Assembly (NCBI GenBank): GCA_030770545.1
Contig: CM061098.1
Span: 1,588,001-1,652,000 of the forward strand
Direction of reading: 5' to 3'
DNA from: Macropodus opercularis
Taxonomy: Eukaryota > Chordata > Actinopteri > Anabantiformes > Osphronemidae
Length of the DNA: 64,000 nucleotides
Shown here: positions 46,722-60,700 of the stretch, one piece after another
How positions within the stretch are numbered: the stretch's first letter is position 1
How the letters are laid out: each line of letters opens with the position of its first letter
The notes under the pieces: model-generated
The model's database searches: none
What the model was told of the DNA's origin: nothing
What the model saw: only the letters and a program-made list of their open reading frames with translations
Position numbers and translations under genes: made by a program

Positions 46722-49700
46722 TTATTTCACCAACAAAATGAGCTCAAACAATGCTGTTCATTAGGTTTTTATTTGTTGGAGGCAAATCAATGAATATATG
46801 TACTTTATACAGTATATGAGGAGCACGTCTCTACAGTTTCATAATGTAAACAATCTCTGAAGAGAAATGTATTCAGTTTAAAAGGAAGCCATAGTCTTCT
46901 TTTTTAAACTATTTACATGAATTAAAATATAATTTAACATCAGATACTTCCGCTTCTATGAAACTAGATTTTAACAATTCAAAAATACTGAAATGCCTTT
47001 GTCTCCACATTCTCAAGACATTAAATCACACAAAACTCAGGAGAAACATAATTGAGAGACATCCAAACTAAGTGCCATATAAATAAAAAAGAAACGCAAA
47101 GTAAAACCAACATATGTAAAAATATAAAATCTCACTAGCAGTATTTTTACCAAAAACTAAGTTAAAAAAAATCATTTGTGAATTTGATAGTCATTAGATG
47201 TAAATAGACAATTAAATCAAGAGTAATTAAAAACAACAAAAGCAATGTATGCCCTTATGTCCAAATATTCTTCCACCAGAAAAACAAAACAAACATCCAC
47301 TCACATTTAGCAGATTCTGACAGTTTGCAGTCCCTACTATTGCCTATTTGACATCACTGTTGCCATCAAGTTTGACAGGTTCTCCGTTATCTCCTGTGTT
47401 GTACAGCTGTTGATGCGGAAACGTGACAACCAGTTACAGATCATACACGAAAGGGGAATCTGAGGCCGGAGTCAGGCCGCTTGGCGAGCGCTCCCATCCG
47501 GGCAGGGGATCGTTTGATGGTGGAGCTGTCTGACAAATGTGAACCGAAGAAACAGCAGGTGACACCGAGCGGCAACGAAAACGCGACGTCTAGAAAAACT
47601 GAATCTGACACGACTGTGGAAAATGTCACATTTTCACAGTCGCTAGAGCCACATTCTGTAGTTTAAGTCTTTCTTTTTTGTTTTTGGTCAACTTGCCTCA
47701 AGTTTTATGGCTTTCTTGCCATTTTCCATTTTGCTGAAATGAAGAGTGGGAAGAAAGGTATTGCATTCTGAAGAGGGGTTTTCCCTTTGGAGGTTTTTTT
47801 TTCATTTTTGTTTTTTTTTCTTTTTGGATTCGTTGCCCTTCGACCTAAAACCTAGACCAAGCGGACAGCGGTATTATGTTGAAATATGTCAACGTGTTCT
47901 CAAAACACTGAGGAGAATGGTCAACATCAACGTTTTCTATAAGAAAGTATATAATCATCTAGATATCTACACAAACACACAAATATATATTCATATATAT
48001 GTATATAGCTTTTAATAATATGGCTATTGAAAAGGTTTTAATTACGTCAGTAATTATCTCATAATAAACCACACTGGATTGGAAAGGAGTTTGGAAGTGG
48101 AATAATAAAAGCTAGTGGTAGCTTCACCCCCACCCATTGATTTTTAAGGCTTGCCATGATGACAAATGTGGTCGTTTTGATGCCATTCACCTCCGGAACA
48201 AAGGAGGCACCGTCACAGGCACAACAGCAGCCACTGTAGAAATCCCAGCACATGCATCTGCCGTGAGATTTCCTCAAACACGTACACGCTGAGAGCCGGA
48301 TGCGGAAACGGTTAAAAACTGCCGCGTTACGGAGAAAAAGCGTTTGAGCCATTTGGTCGTTGAAAGAGAAACATCTGCTCTGTACTTTCCCTTGTTCTGT
48401 CACGTCCCCTTCAGGCCGTTTCCACGCCAACCTGTGGCCACGGGGCCAACGGGGCCAACGGGGACATGACACCATCCTGAAACGTCTGGTGCGAGGGACT
48501 CGGTCCAAATGTGCAGCGGAATCAAAGGGATTTCTACAGCGTCCACCTCGTGTATCAACTAGTGGAAACATTTCAAGGGGGTTGAACCGGCGACGCCTTT
48601 CCTCCTGCCCACGTTCCGTTACCAGAGTCATACGTGTAGTTCGTAGCCGACGCTGCCATACAAGTGTCAAAACGTGGTGCTAACCTAGTTACAACTGCTT
48701 TATTTGATTCAGAAGAAAATATCGTGAAGGTATTAAACTACTTGGGACATTATCTGTGCAAGAGTATATTGGTACGATCTCTGTTATACGTGTTATGTGT
48801 TTACGATGCGACCGACCACAGTTTTCCTGTAGCGTTTGTGAGTTTTTTGTGTTTAACAGCAGTCTACACACAGTACAGTAGCCTATTGAATCCACAGCTC
48901 AAAGATTGTTGTAGCTCAACAACCAACCACACACTATACATTATTACCTCAGTTTTTCTGAAAGGCTGTCTTACAGATAAGATTATTATATTGCATCTCA
49001 AATTGCTTTTAAAAAACAAAATTAACATTGTCATTCTACAAACGGCAACTAAACAGAACCTTCTAGTCGTGATCTAAAGGGATGCTTGAATCTTTTTGTC
49101 TCTTAAAAAGAAAAAAAAAAAAGCGTTGGACCGCGTGAAGTTGATCCAACGCACGTTTTTCCCTTAAGTTCCTCTCGGTAGTGAACAAACTGACTTTAAC
49201 CTGCTCACGTCCTGTCTGATTGATCAACCGTCACCTTTTTCCAAAAAACAAACAAGAAAAACCCACAATACATTTTATGTTTACAATGAGGCATAGTGCT
49301 ATATACACATTACATACTCATATATTAGAATTTCTCATTTTTTAATATGTAAACCAGCACATTCTCTCACTTTTTAGTCGTATACATACTAAGCACAAAT
49401 ACTCATTCAGTTGTTCGTGATTAGTTTGTTTTTTTAATAATTTAATTTTTCCCTTTTTTCAGAATCTACACCTTGGTTCTCAATCAGTATGTATAGCACT
49501 AAATTGTTAGTTTTGGACGTCAGTGGGTCTGGAGGTTTGTCTCCAGGCCACTTCGCTTGCTGTATTTTTTTGTTAAACACTGAATAAGGCGCCTTTGTAC
49601 TTAGTGTGCGTTCCTAATAAAGTCAAAGGAGAATCAAGTGATGTAAACATTCAGTTTTTTGTGTGTTACCAAGGAGTTGATTAGCTAGTGAAACGACAAG

Positions 49701-51788
49701 AACGAGGATCGGGAACGGTTATCGGTTTATAAACGAGAGTTCACCAGAAACGAGGCCTTGAACCCAGAGAGACGGAAAGAGAGAGAGAACCAGGCTGCGC
49801 TGCTCAAATTCCTGGGCACAGACTGGAGGAGGAATCGGGAGGAATTCAACCAGAACATGAAGACAAGGAGAGAAGGTTGGGAGTTGGACGACCAACCGAC
49901 CACCGAGCCTCCTCTATAAACGCCAGCAGTGTCCGACTCAAACACGGGACAAAGACAAGGACACACGGTCGAGACTCCAAGAAACGGACACGCTAGAAAC
50001 CGTCAGACAAGCGAAGGACAGCGTTAAAGACGTGAATTATTCCCTTGCAGGGGTCTTAGTGGTTGGAGTTACTGTATAAAAAAACAAAACAACCCTACTA
50101 CCCAGAACTGGAGGAGGAGCAGGGGGAGAGCATCCAGTAGGAGGAGGACATTAGTCAGGGGGAGCGTGGATGGATGGATGTGAGGTAGAGATGCTCCACT
50201 CATACAGTACCTCCCAGAGGAGAAATCTGACTCGCGCTGATTGCTCTTTGTGTTACTCTAAATCCCATCCGTTGCGTCTTCCCTGGCTGTGTTGATTGGC
50301 AGGCTTGGATGCTCCCTCCCCTTTCCTGGCTTGTTGCTACTGGCTGCATCAGGAATCTGTCACCCACAGTCCACGGCTTCGCCAAAGCACCATGAAGCTC
50401 CACAATCTTTGTGGCAAGCAGGAACGTGTACATTCAGATTCAGATACATTCCATTTGGACCAACCGATTTGCCTACGCGTGTGTGGGACAGACTGGAAAA
50501 GAAAAAAAATAATAATTCAAAGAGTTCAACTGCATCCACAGTCCTGTGAGGCCTGGATCCAGTGGGTTGAGGGTTGGGGCCTGTGGTACTATAGCATCAT
50601 CGGCTACCGGCCTTGTCCTACTTGCTGCAATCCCGGTGTAAACGGTAACTGTTGCACTTTTTGTTGGTTGCGACACTTTGAGGCTGCGACCTTTCCAGAC
50701 ACGTTCAGTGGGATTCACGCAAACGTAGGAAACAAATCAAAACCTGGAAGCTGAGGAGGCAAAACTGACAGGATCAAAGCTGGAAAACGATGACGAAAAG
50801 ACCCGAGTCAAAACCAGCTCCAACCGTCAGTGTAACAGGACCTGACGTCAACCACAGACTAATCAGGATGAAGTCGCTTAATTTTGAGGCCAATTTACGT
50901 GCAACATTCACATTCGGTGCCTGTAGGTGCTGGAAACAGCTTTTCCTGAGCAGCCAGTAGCAGAGGCCCAAGAAGTCAGAGCCACAGAGCTGTGAGTGAA
51001 AGGGGGAAGTGGAGGACAGAGACATTTACCTCCTTACAGTGCATAGATCAAATCAAGGAAGCACTACAGATACTAAAAAGAAAACAATGGTTAGTTTTTC
51101 ATTTAAGGTTTGTAAACGTCGTCATCAAATCATTACGTTAAATGTTTTTTGTTCTATTGTTTGACTGTAGCACACACACGATAGATCTTAAAACTTAGAA
51201 CAACCACAATTATTCGCTAAAACAAAGCAGGGTTATTTATTTTTTTTCTGGTTATGCAACCACGCCTGAACTTCATGACGGACAGTCGCCACCCGTCCAC
51301 AAAGACAGAGGATTTTCTTTAAACTGTTTTTACAAAACAGGACAGGACACGCAGAAACACACACCACGACGACCAACGCAACGCAGGGATAGCAAGACTG
51401 TGCTACAGAGGTCTCTCACGCCTGCTCTTCAAAGGCAGCGCGATGACGTCACCAACACAGACAGGAAGCAGCTTTGTTACTGTTGTTCAGCAGAGAACTA
51501 TCATCAGCGTCCGTAGCTGTTGCTGTAAAAGTCCGCAATGGTCTCTTAACTCCTCCGGACTCCCAGTGGCTTCCTCGTTTTTAAGCAGTATCCTCCGGTG
51601 AAAAGAACTTATAAAACAAATCAAAAACAACATGTCCTTATCGTTACTTTATCCCAATGGTAAAAATGTAAACACTTTGCAAGGTTGCCTTGCGTGGAGG
51701 TACTGAGAGGCCTCTCTGAGGGCAGAGCCGTGCAGTGGAGGGTGCTGCTGCTGTTTACTAAGGCTGGCCAGTCAGGGCTACTGTGCCG
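46722..51788 (-). other. ppargc1b: ppargc1b long 3' untranslated region (inferred extent)
   Basis: On the - strand this follows the ppargc1b stop codon. Two AATAAA signals, at 46,768-46,773 and 46,722-46,727 (TTTATT on +), lie close together at its far end, as is common at the end of a long 3'UTR. The interior is AT-rich with T-runs and no conserved coding. The 203-codon minus frame at 48,059-48,670 shows no motif. Mammalian PPARGC1B also has a multi-kilobase 3'UTR. A 5-kb UTR is likely, but a separate transcript cannot be excluded. Confidence 0.45.
49122..49156. repeat. hairpin: 8-bp inverted repeat GCGTTGGA...TCCAACGC
   Basis: A perfect 8-bp stem with a 14-base loop lies just after an A-run inside the inferred ppargc1b 3'UTR. 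A stem of this size may be functional or may be chance. Confidence 0.4.
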
Positions 51789-54700
51789 TCAGCGGTGCAG
51801 AGACTTCTGGGCCTCCTTCAGCAGAGTGTCAAAGTCCAGTGCATCGTACTTGCTCTTGACGGGCCCCGGACCTGCCTCGTCTGAAAAAGGAAAAACCCAA
51901 AACAAGGTCCAAATCAATTTACCTGACATCATGGCAACACTTTCACGCCACACAAACACACACACTTCATCTCATCTAGGTTCCGCTTTAGTCTGTGTGC
52001 GCGTCATTACCGAGATCTATGTAGCGTTTCCTCGTCAGTCTCCTTAGGCTCGCAGGTCCATTCTGGAAAACCGTTTCCCGTTCTCTCCAGTGTCTCTGAA
52101 GCCCTGACTGGCGAATCTTTATCACCCCGCAGCGCTCCCTGCAACCAGACACACGCTAAAAACACTGTTCCCACTGTGTCACGTCCACATACTGTGGCGC
52201 CGTTATCTCTTCAGCTCAGCGAATCCATATCAGGGCACTTACTCGTTGCAGATGATGACTTTGCAGTCCTCTGCATTGCCGAAAACCTGGAAGCGTTTCC
52301 TCAGCATGTTCTGGGTCACGCTGCTTGGCAGGTTGTGGATGTAAAACACCTGGCAGTTGTCCTGGCAACAAGGAAACCATAGCAACAGTCAGGACAAAGG
52401 ACAATACAGAATCCTGAGAGAAGTGGCAACTGAAGCAAGTAAACTAAGAGCTGAGCCCGGAGGCCGAGCACCTCAGACGCCTCTGCGTGTTTCATTCTGA
52501 TCTGCAGCATCGTTTGTGTTGTTGCGTGTCCAACCCCATGTAGCACAGTCATCCTTCAGTGTTAAATGTGTGTTACACTGCTGAGCTAAGGAGAAAGGTC
52601 GCATCTAAAGGTATTGTATAAGAAGCAGACTGTAGTGTGTGACTGTTCTCTGTACCTCCTCTGACTTGGCTTTGTTCCTCTGCTTTTCGTCAGGACAAAT
52701 CTCTGAGTTCTCACTAGAGGAGGACAAGGACGAAAAGGGCAGAGAGAGAAGAAATGGTAAGATAAGGCTGGACACAAGGTGAAAGTGAAGAAACAGGAAA
52801 AAGTCTCTTTGCTGCAGTTCATCTGCCTTCAGTACCGGATCTGATTTTAAAGTCTAAATCTCTTCCTCCTTCCCTCTTGTTGTCACTCATGAACACTAAT
52901 ATGGAGCTAGCACAACATGTGAAGCTACATCTATGATAAACGTGATCCATCGGATTTTGCCGACTGCTTGTACTGTTGCTGTTTAGTTGCTGTTTAGCCT
53001 TTTTAGCTCCTCCCCCTGCGATCACTCTGGACAGTAGGGATTCAGCTGAGGACGAGTCACAAGCTGCTGACCTTTAGGTTGATGGGCACCTAATGTTCCA
53101 ATGTCTTTTCAGTGTCTGTTAATGTGCTACCTACACTCTTACAGCAGCATGTTGACAGCTAGCCAGGGCGAGGCTAAACCTTTTTTGTGTTGTGATACGT
53201 GGCCCGTTATGTCACAGCTGTACTGCACACTGGGCGTCTCACCTAGAGTCTGTCTTGCTGGCGGGGGAATCTGGACACAGGTGGAGAACGGGCGATGGTG
53301 AGCGGGACGCCGACGAGCATTCCGCCTCCTCCTCTGATGTTGGCGGCGTGGCCGCCGCCGAGTGGCAGTCGGATGTTTGCGGTGATGTCATCAGGGGCGT
53401 CTGCTGCTGTTGCAATTCTGCGATGTTCGATATCACCATCGTCTTCCCGCTCTCCTTCCCATCAGACTCGTTAGCTGCTCCGTCGGTGCCTCCCTGCACG
53501 TGCACTAGGGCGCCGAGCAAGGCAGCAGTGGGTTTGCGGTTATCTCCGAGGCTCAGGGCACAGTAATCGTGATCGCCAAATTTGCGATGGGTGTCGCTGC
53601 TACCGGCTTGACCCATACGCCGCAGCTGGGCATACAACTCCGTCTGCTCCGGAAGCTTACGCTGGTGGTGCCCGCGGCTCAGCCAGGACGAGCTCTTGTG
53701 AACTGAAGGTGGGTGAACCGACTCGTTTCCTCCTCCTGCATCACTACTGCAGCCACCGGTTCCTGCACCTGCCTTCGCTCCCTCTGCTGGCTTGAAGAGC
53801 TCATCTTCAGCAGGTTTGTGAGGTGGGGTAGTCGGAGGGGTGAGACCTGAGCAGGACAAGATGTAGGTGTAAGGTGCAAGATACAAACTGGGGAAACTGG
53901 TCCCAGTAGGCGTCTTTGTTTGTGACGTCAGTGAGTTTACCTGCTGTTCCACACAGGTCCACACTGAGCGTCTGCTCAAAAGGCTTGGTGCCGAACTGGG
54001 GCTCTCTGTTGGAGACAGCACAGAAACGACTGCGTCACGTTGGAATCTATGGCAGGTTTCACGTCAACACAAACGCAGTAACACCCTTAAAAGGGGGGTA
54101 AAAACACCCCCTTAAATGAAAAGTGCAGTTTCAGCCGATGTCTCCTGAATTTGAATTATGTCCCTCTGTAAATGCTGCTGGCATTTCTCAGCGCGCTGCA
54201 TTTCTTATCACAACAACCATATGTATTCCTCTGTCCTCTCCCCTATTCTTCTTCTGCTTTCTATTTCTGGCTGTCTGTTTCAGTTTCTCTGCCACAAAAG
54301 GCAGGAGCCGTGCCGAGTGGATTGGCTTCAGGCGGGTTTTTGCTTACCCTGTACAGACACTCTGGGAATAAAAAAAATCCTTTTTCTGGGCGAGTACTTT
54401 AAAAGACAGATCTGTTTAGAAGATGGACAGACACCAAGGGCTCGTCAGCCATTCAGCTTTGCGACTGGAGAAGTTCTTGATGGGTGGGGAGGTTAATTCG
54501 GAAACTTAAGAGCAGTCAGGCCACTGTCAGTCTGTCTGTGATAGATTCAAATCAGAGAAGCCAACCGGCGCCTGGAGGGAAATCACTGGATTCTCACACT
54601 GCAACGTCACCATTTTTAGAGCCAACATTTCAATGATCCTAGATTCTAGTCTTCCTGCATGTTTACAGGCTTCATAACGGTAGACTGAACGTTTCCTCTG

Positions 54701-57700
54701 CTCCTTGATGGAATCTGTCTCTTTCTCATAAATAAACAATTGCCTTCGTGTTTAATGACATTTCTCAGCAACAGACAAGCGCAGAATGAACGCGTGCGTC
54801 CGAACTGAACATCAACGGGGGAGGAGCCTCGTCTCGTTCCACCACTACAGTCACCATTGCATTAAGTTTGTATTACGCGTATATTCAGATAACACCTAGT
54901 GGGATAGAACATAATCTTTATTTACCAGAATTTAAATCACAAGCAAGTAACTAAAATGCTTCAATAATAACTTAGCAGATGCCGTGACTCAAGTGAATTC
55001 TGAGGTCGTTCGGATATTTCTGTTTGCTGTTGCTGCAGACTTTGCTGTAGCTTATTTTATGTTAATGCAAAACAGAAGAAAGCATTTTGAATCATTTGGT
55101 GGCATATTTTATACGTAGCGCGGAGCTGAGTGAAGTGCTGCTGCTGATAGAAGCTATTTGAACAAACCTCCTCTGTTTCAGCTTGACAGACGCTTCTACT
55201 GTACATATTTGTCTGACATTTTCATTGCACTATACAGCATCACATAAAAAAGATGAAAGTGCATATGGCCAAGAATAAAAAGACGCCCATAAAAGGACGC
55301 CTTTGCAATTTTAACCATTACATAACTAATGGAGCACTTCTACTGCATGGCCAGACACAGCAGGTGGTTCAGCTACTCACCCTGTGGACTTAGCGTTGAG
55401 AGGTAGACAGAGGCAGGCTCGCTTTTCTGCAATCAGAAAACAAGGCGGGTTACAAGCAGGTCTTATATTTGCGTCATATCTGCTCAGAAAAATGAAAATC
55501 TGTGCGTTTGTCTGGTTTGTTTTTATCCTGTGTAAGAAAGACACTGAAAGTGAAAATGTCAGCGGTGGTGTGTCCTCACCTCCTGCGCGACTCAGATCAG
55601 AGCCTATTAATCTTTCTGATCAGCAGTCACATGTGGAGTCACTTTGCTAATTGTTGGCTAAATGGCTTTGATGGTTCTAAACCTGACGGTGAGATATGAC
55701 AAACACAGCACATGTGACTTCCACAGTAGGCTTTTGTCTTTTTCGGCTCTCACCGTTGTGGCAGCACGGTTTGCTCGGCTCGCTCCCGGTGCTGCTGTCA
55801 GCCGCTGTTAGCTGCTCCGGCTGCGTCCCAGTTGTGGTTCCCCCTCCTGCTTGCGTTGGCAGGAGTTTGACCTCTGCCCGCCCATGCTCCCTCTCCTTCC
55901 CTTCCCCGTCCCTCGCCCGCCCCGTCCGCAGCCTCTTGGCGAAGCGGCTGGGGAAAGAGGCCAAACGTAGTGAGCGCCGAACGGAGAAGGAGCCACTGTC
56001 CTCTGGGGCCTCCTCTGGGCTTTGAGGCACCTCACAGGAGTAGGTTCTCCTTTCTGGGGAGGAAGAGTCTTTCCTAAGCTCTGGTTTAGGGTTTGCAGAG
56101 CCGGGGGACCAGGCTGGGGCCGATGCAGCAGGACCAGGAGGAACAGGTCCCCTGCCTGTGGTGGGGCTGTGTGAGCGGGAGTAGGGTGGGCTGTGCAGTC
56201 TGTAAGGCTTGCTCACATCAAAAGAAAAGCTCTGCTGCAGGAGCTCACGGAGAAGGGAGTTGGCCTTCATCTCCCTTCGCTTTGCAAATGGGAGCCTGCG
56301 GGGGGCGCTGCTGCCTGCTCCAGTCAAGCTCCCACTAGTCCCAGGAGTAGCCACCAGGATAACTCTGCTGTGAGAGTTTGTGCTGGCTGGACGGGAGGCC
56401 TCAGGTCTGGTCCGAGGCCTCTGGAGCTCACGGTCTTTGCGCTCCCAGCCCTGCTGCTTGCGTGTGGGCAGGCAGTAGGTGTGCATGTACGTGATCAGCT
56501 CTACGACTGAGCGCAGTTCTTTCTCCGAGCTGAACTGAGGCTTAGCAGGCTCAGCGGGGACAGCGGCAGCAACCTCCACCTCGCTGCTGGAAGACTCCTC
56601 CTCCTCCTCGTCTTCCTCCTCCCCTTCCTCCTCTGACTCACTGTTCTCGTCATCGCCTTCTTCGTCCTCCTCTGTGTCAGGAGCCGGGGTGCCCTCTGCT
56701 TCCTGGGCAGTGGTGAGGTGGCGGTGGAGCTCGGTGCACAGGCGGCCCGCCGGGCGCACCGCGCGGGGCTTGCGCTCCTGGGGGAGGTCGGTCTGAGCAG
56801 CACAGAGAGACACGCAAACATCAACAAAACCATCGCTGTGCTTCCACATGTGCTATTATCTGTTTTGCTCTTTCATTATGAGAATGTGTAAAAATATGAG
56901 CAAATCCAATAATAATCGATCCTGGGGAACTCAGGAAGCAGCATTTAGAGCATGACACTGACCACTGGTGCAGCTGCATTTCAAAGACGTCCTACTGACA
57001 GATGAACAATACTCGTGAACCTGCATCCAGACAATGAGCGGCTGCAACAAAACGGCGGATTGTATCTTAGCCACTCAGGGAGAAAAGACACTGAAGAAGA
57101 GAGACTCGTCCTGCCCTGTCAGTCAATGCGCCGCCATCTGCCACAACAAAGCCGCGCTGCTCTGAAGCTAAAGCTCGCACGCTGCCGGCAGCATTGAGGC
57201 TACATGCGTGTGCCGAGCAGCGGCCGGCTTATCCCCAGGCCGCATCCTCCGGGTGTTGTGACTCTTCTTTCTTGCGTCGGAGCAGAAGGCTGTGTGAGGG
57301 CTCTCACCAGGCTTTGCGCTTGTGCAAGATAAACCACTGGGGTTGTAATCAATGACCACTTGAAGCGCGACGCTCACAGCTATCCAATTACTGCTACGTC
57401 ATACAGCGGCAGCTATTGTAAATGTCCCATCCTCCCAACCCAACATCTGTCAGGCAGCAGCCGAAGTCTGCGAGCATGAAGGTTTTATCCTAAAAGGACA
57501 GCGCTGGGAAGGTTCTGCCACCAGTCACGTGTCTTCATCCATTTTAACTCTAAATACCTTTTGGTAGGAATAGCGCTGTTTTCAGATGTGATCAATTTTA
57601 CATAGAAACTTTTCCACTTTGTCAGCGTTTCTCCCGACATGTCAGCTGCTCCAACGCAGCCCCTGCTCTTGTTACTACACACGGTTATTCTGCCAACTCA

Positions 57701-60700
57701 GCTCTAACTGCTTCTTAAAGATGCGAAGGTTGAGCTACAGACTGAAGGCTCTGGGGCCAAACTCCCACCTCAACGCATTTACTTCCATCAAAGCCTGTTT
57801 GTTCCCCTATGTCCAACTTTGCTTTTGAGGCCTTATTTGCACCACACGTCAGGACAACGGATCATTTCCTGCACCTAAGCAGCACATTATAGTTTTAGAC
57901 TTTGTGTAGTTGCAGCTATTCATGCTCAACTTCCACTTCCTGTTCCGTGCATCCATCTGATGTTAGACTGCAGACACCTGTTTGAAGAGGCCGACTGCCG
58001 TCCCTGCATTAGCACCAAATTACTTCTGTTTTAAGTCACCGACTGGGTGGGAGTGATTTGGGAAAAATCCAATCTCGTTATCTGACCAGCCTCCAGGACA
58101 CGCTGGGACTGAAGCGAAAACAGATGCGTGTCTCTGTCACTTCTGCTTCTCAGCCTGACAGACACTGAAGAACTGGAGTTTTAGTGTATTAATCAGCGAA
58201 GGGAGGGTGTTAACTCTGCTGTCTCTCGCTGTAAACACAGATAGACCTGCTCTTCGTGCCTCACCTTGACCAGAGGTCTCACTGGCCGTAGATGCAGGCT
58301 TCTGTTGCTATAGCGATGGCCATCTTTGAGTGCATCGATGCCTGTGGGCACGTTAGGAGGAGTCAGCAGCAGCTTCTTGAGCTGGGAGGGAGGCAAAAGG
58401 GAAAAGGACACGAGTTAGACCCGACGGTCTGAGAGTCGATGTGCATCAGCAGTAAAATACACTGTTTAAAGGCAATTAGCTGTTGTAGCGGTGTCCTAAT
58501 GAGAATCTGATAAAAAGAGCAGACGCACCAAACGAGAGGCACACGAGTGCTTGTATGAGTGAATAATGAGCAGAGGCAGCCACGAGGTTCAGATACTGTG
58601 CATTTATCACATCACCGACGCTGACAGCGGCACGCTCACATTCCCCATCAAAGGCCTGGATTCACTAAATCAGCGTCTCCATCCTCCCATCGTTGTGGAC
58701 GTTCTCCCGTCGAGTCTCTCATCCTTCCTAATACCTGCTGGCTCTGCTCGGTTTGTTCCAACCAGTCGAGCTTTCTTTCCCCGCCACCTGTCTGTACAGG
58801 CTCCCTCCTAGCCACCTTTAATCCCTGCACTCCCTCATCCTGTTTCTTTTCACCATTCTGTCTTTCTTGCATCCTCTCATCTCCATTCTTTTCCTTTCTC
58901 CCAGCTTTTTGACCTGCTGCTCCCACCTTCAGGTAAACCTCTAGACATCATCTCCCTCCTTCTCAATGTTATCGTTCACCTCCCCACATACTAAAGACAG
59001 ACGAAACAGAACAACCCCCAGGTCCCTTCCCTGTGGTATTACCTTTCAAATGGATATGAACACAACAGCTCCTCATTTCCCACTATCCTTGCTTTATTTC
59101 ATCTGTCTGTTCATCCATTCATTCCTGCGCTGAGCTTTATGACAGGGCTATCAGCTGATATAAATCAGCTTAGGTAGAAAATCCCCCACTAAGCTGCGCA
59201 GCGTTTGCTCCAGGAGAAAATGATGTGGAAAATACAGATGTGATCGGAGCAGAAAGATAAGCCTGGGCTTCCAAAATGAACTACAGCAAAGGGCGATGGC
59301 AGCTGTACTGGAGTCTGCAGTTCAACTGTGATCAGCTGAAACAATGCAAATTAGAACACGAAAGTCAACTGACCCACAGTTTCACATCTAGACACGGATG
59401 GCGATTTTACCAGATGAGTAGTTTTTAGAAAAGGAGGCGAGTAACTAAGTACATTTACATTGTAATTTTATATTATTAAGTAGTGAAGTGCAATACTTTA
59501 AAATCCACTCCAGCTCTACGGACTAGTTTTTTTTAGCACAGTCTCCAGGTCTGCACCTGTGAGACAATCCAACCTTACGCTAGTTTGCATGAACAGAGAA
59601 ATTAGAGAAGTGTCTCTTCGTTAGCTACTGTTGATGGATGCTGCAGTAAACATGTAACCGTATCATGATCAGGTCAAATCCTCCACTGGACGTCAGTGAT
59701 GGATCCGGGCACTTACACGTGCTGGTCCACCTCTGGCTCATCTCTCTATGGGGCTCTACAGGGCAAAGCGCCATAATAAGGTTCAGTCATTTTCATTGGC
59801 AGAAAACTTCAGTTTGTGAATGGGTCATAAATCACCTGAAGCCTTTAAAGGGAAAGTCTGTGTCTAATCTATTGTGATTATTGTTTCCAAGCATAAAGCT
59901 GCTGCCGAATGTCTGGAGTTCATATTTAACGGCCGCAGCGGTACCACCCAACAGAGCTGGCTGGAACCACAGAATACTATCTGGGTCAAATGACTGAATG
60001 GGACGGCTGCCCGCATCGCTAATGGGGCCACCACGGGGCTTTGTGGGCGAGCCAACTTGGCTCGGAGCACGTGACGGTGCTTCTCTCAGAGTCCCATTCA
60101 GGAAAGTGAAGAGCAAACTGGAGGTTGGTGTCTGTGTGAAACGCTGAGAAGGCCCCTCAAACGCTCCATTCTGCTGCTGCCCGGCTCTGCTCTGCATTCA
60201 AAACACACCTGCAGAAAATGCTGGTGAGATTACGGATCCATTAGCTCAACATATGGCTTTATCAATGTAATGAACTTCTATGTGTTTGTATGATTGTATA
60301 CATGCATTCATAATATTTCATAAACTCATATTGGATTTGAAAAGGCACACACACAAGCTGCTGTGGGCGCCTGCAGGATCCCTTTCCACCAGTAGAGGGC
60401 GGTCTTGCCCTCGGGGCTGCACAAAGATGACAGGATGTGACAGTAAACCACTCCAGTGATGGAAACAGACACAGACAGACATCTGGCTGCTTCAGTAGAG
60501 TAAACGGCGTAAAGACATTAAAGCAGGCTTTTCTCTGAGTGGACGTGAATGTCACGCTGCTATTTTTGCCACTGAGAGAGTGTTTTTGCACTGGAAACCA
60601 GGATGCAGCCTGATGTGATTTATGTACAGTCAAATGAAATATTGTGTGTTCTGTTAAGGGTCCTGGTCCTGGAACCACTGGGAGCGTTGTAGGTTTTTCA

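Noticed and set aside
48059..48670. 203-codon minus-strand open frame in the inferred ppargc1b 3'UTR
   Set aside because: No domain, motif or repeat was recognised. It is Arg/Cys-rich with biased composition, has no splice partners, and its start has no supporting context. Probably chance in a GC-richer patch of the UTR.
55696..56510. Plus-strand frames over 100 codons opposite ppargc1b
   Set aside because: They are antisense shadows of the large GC-rich ppargc1b exon, which has strong PGC-1 motifs on the minus strand.
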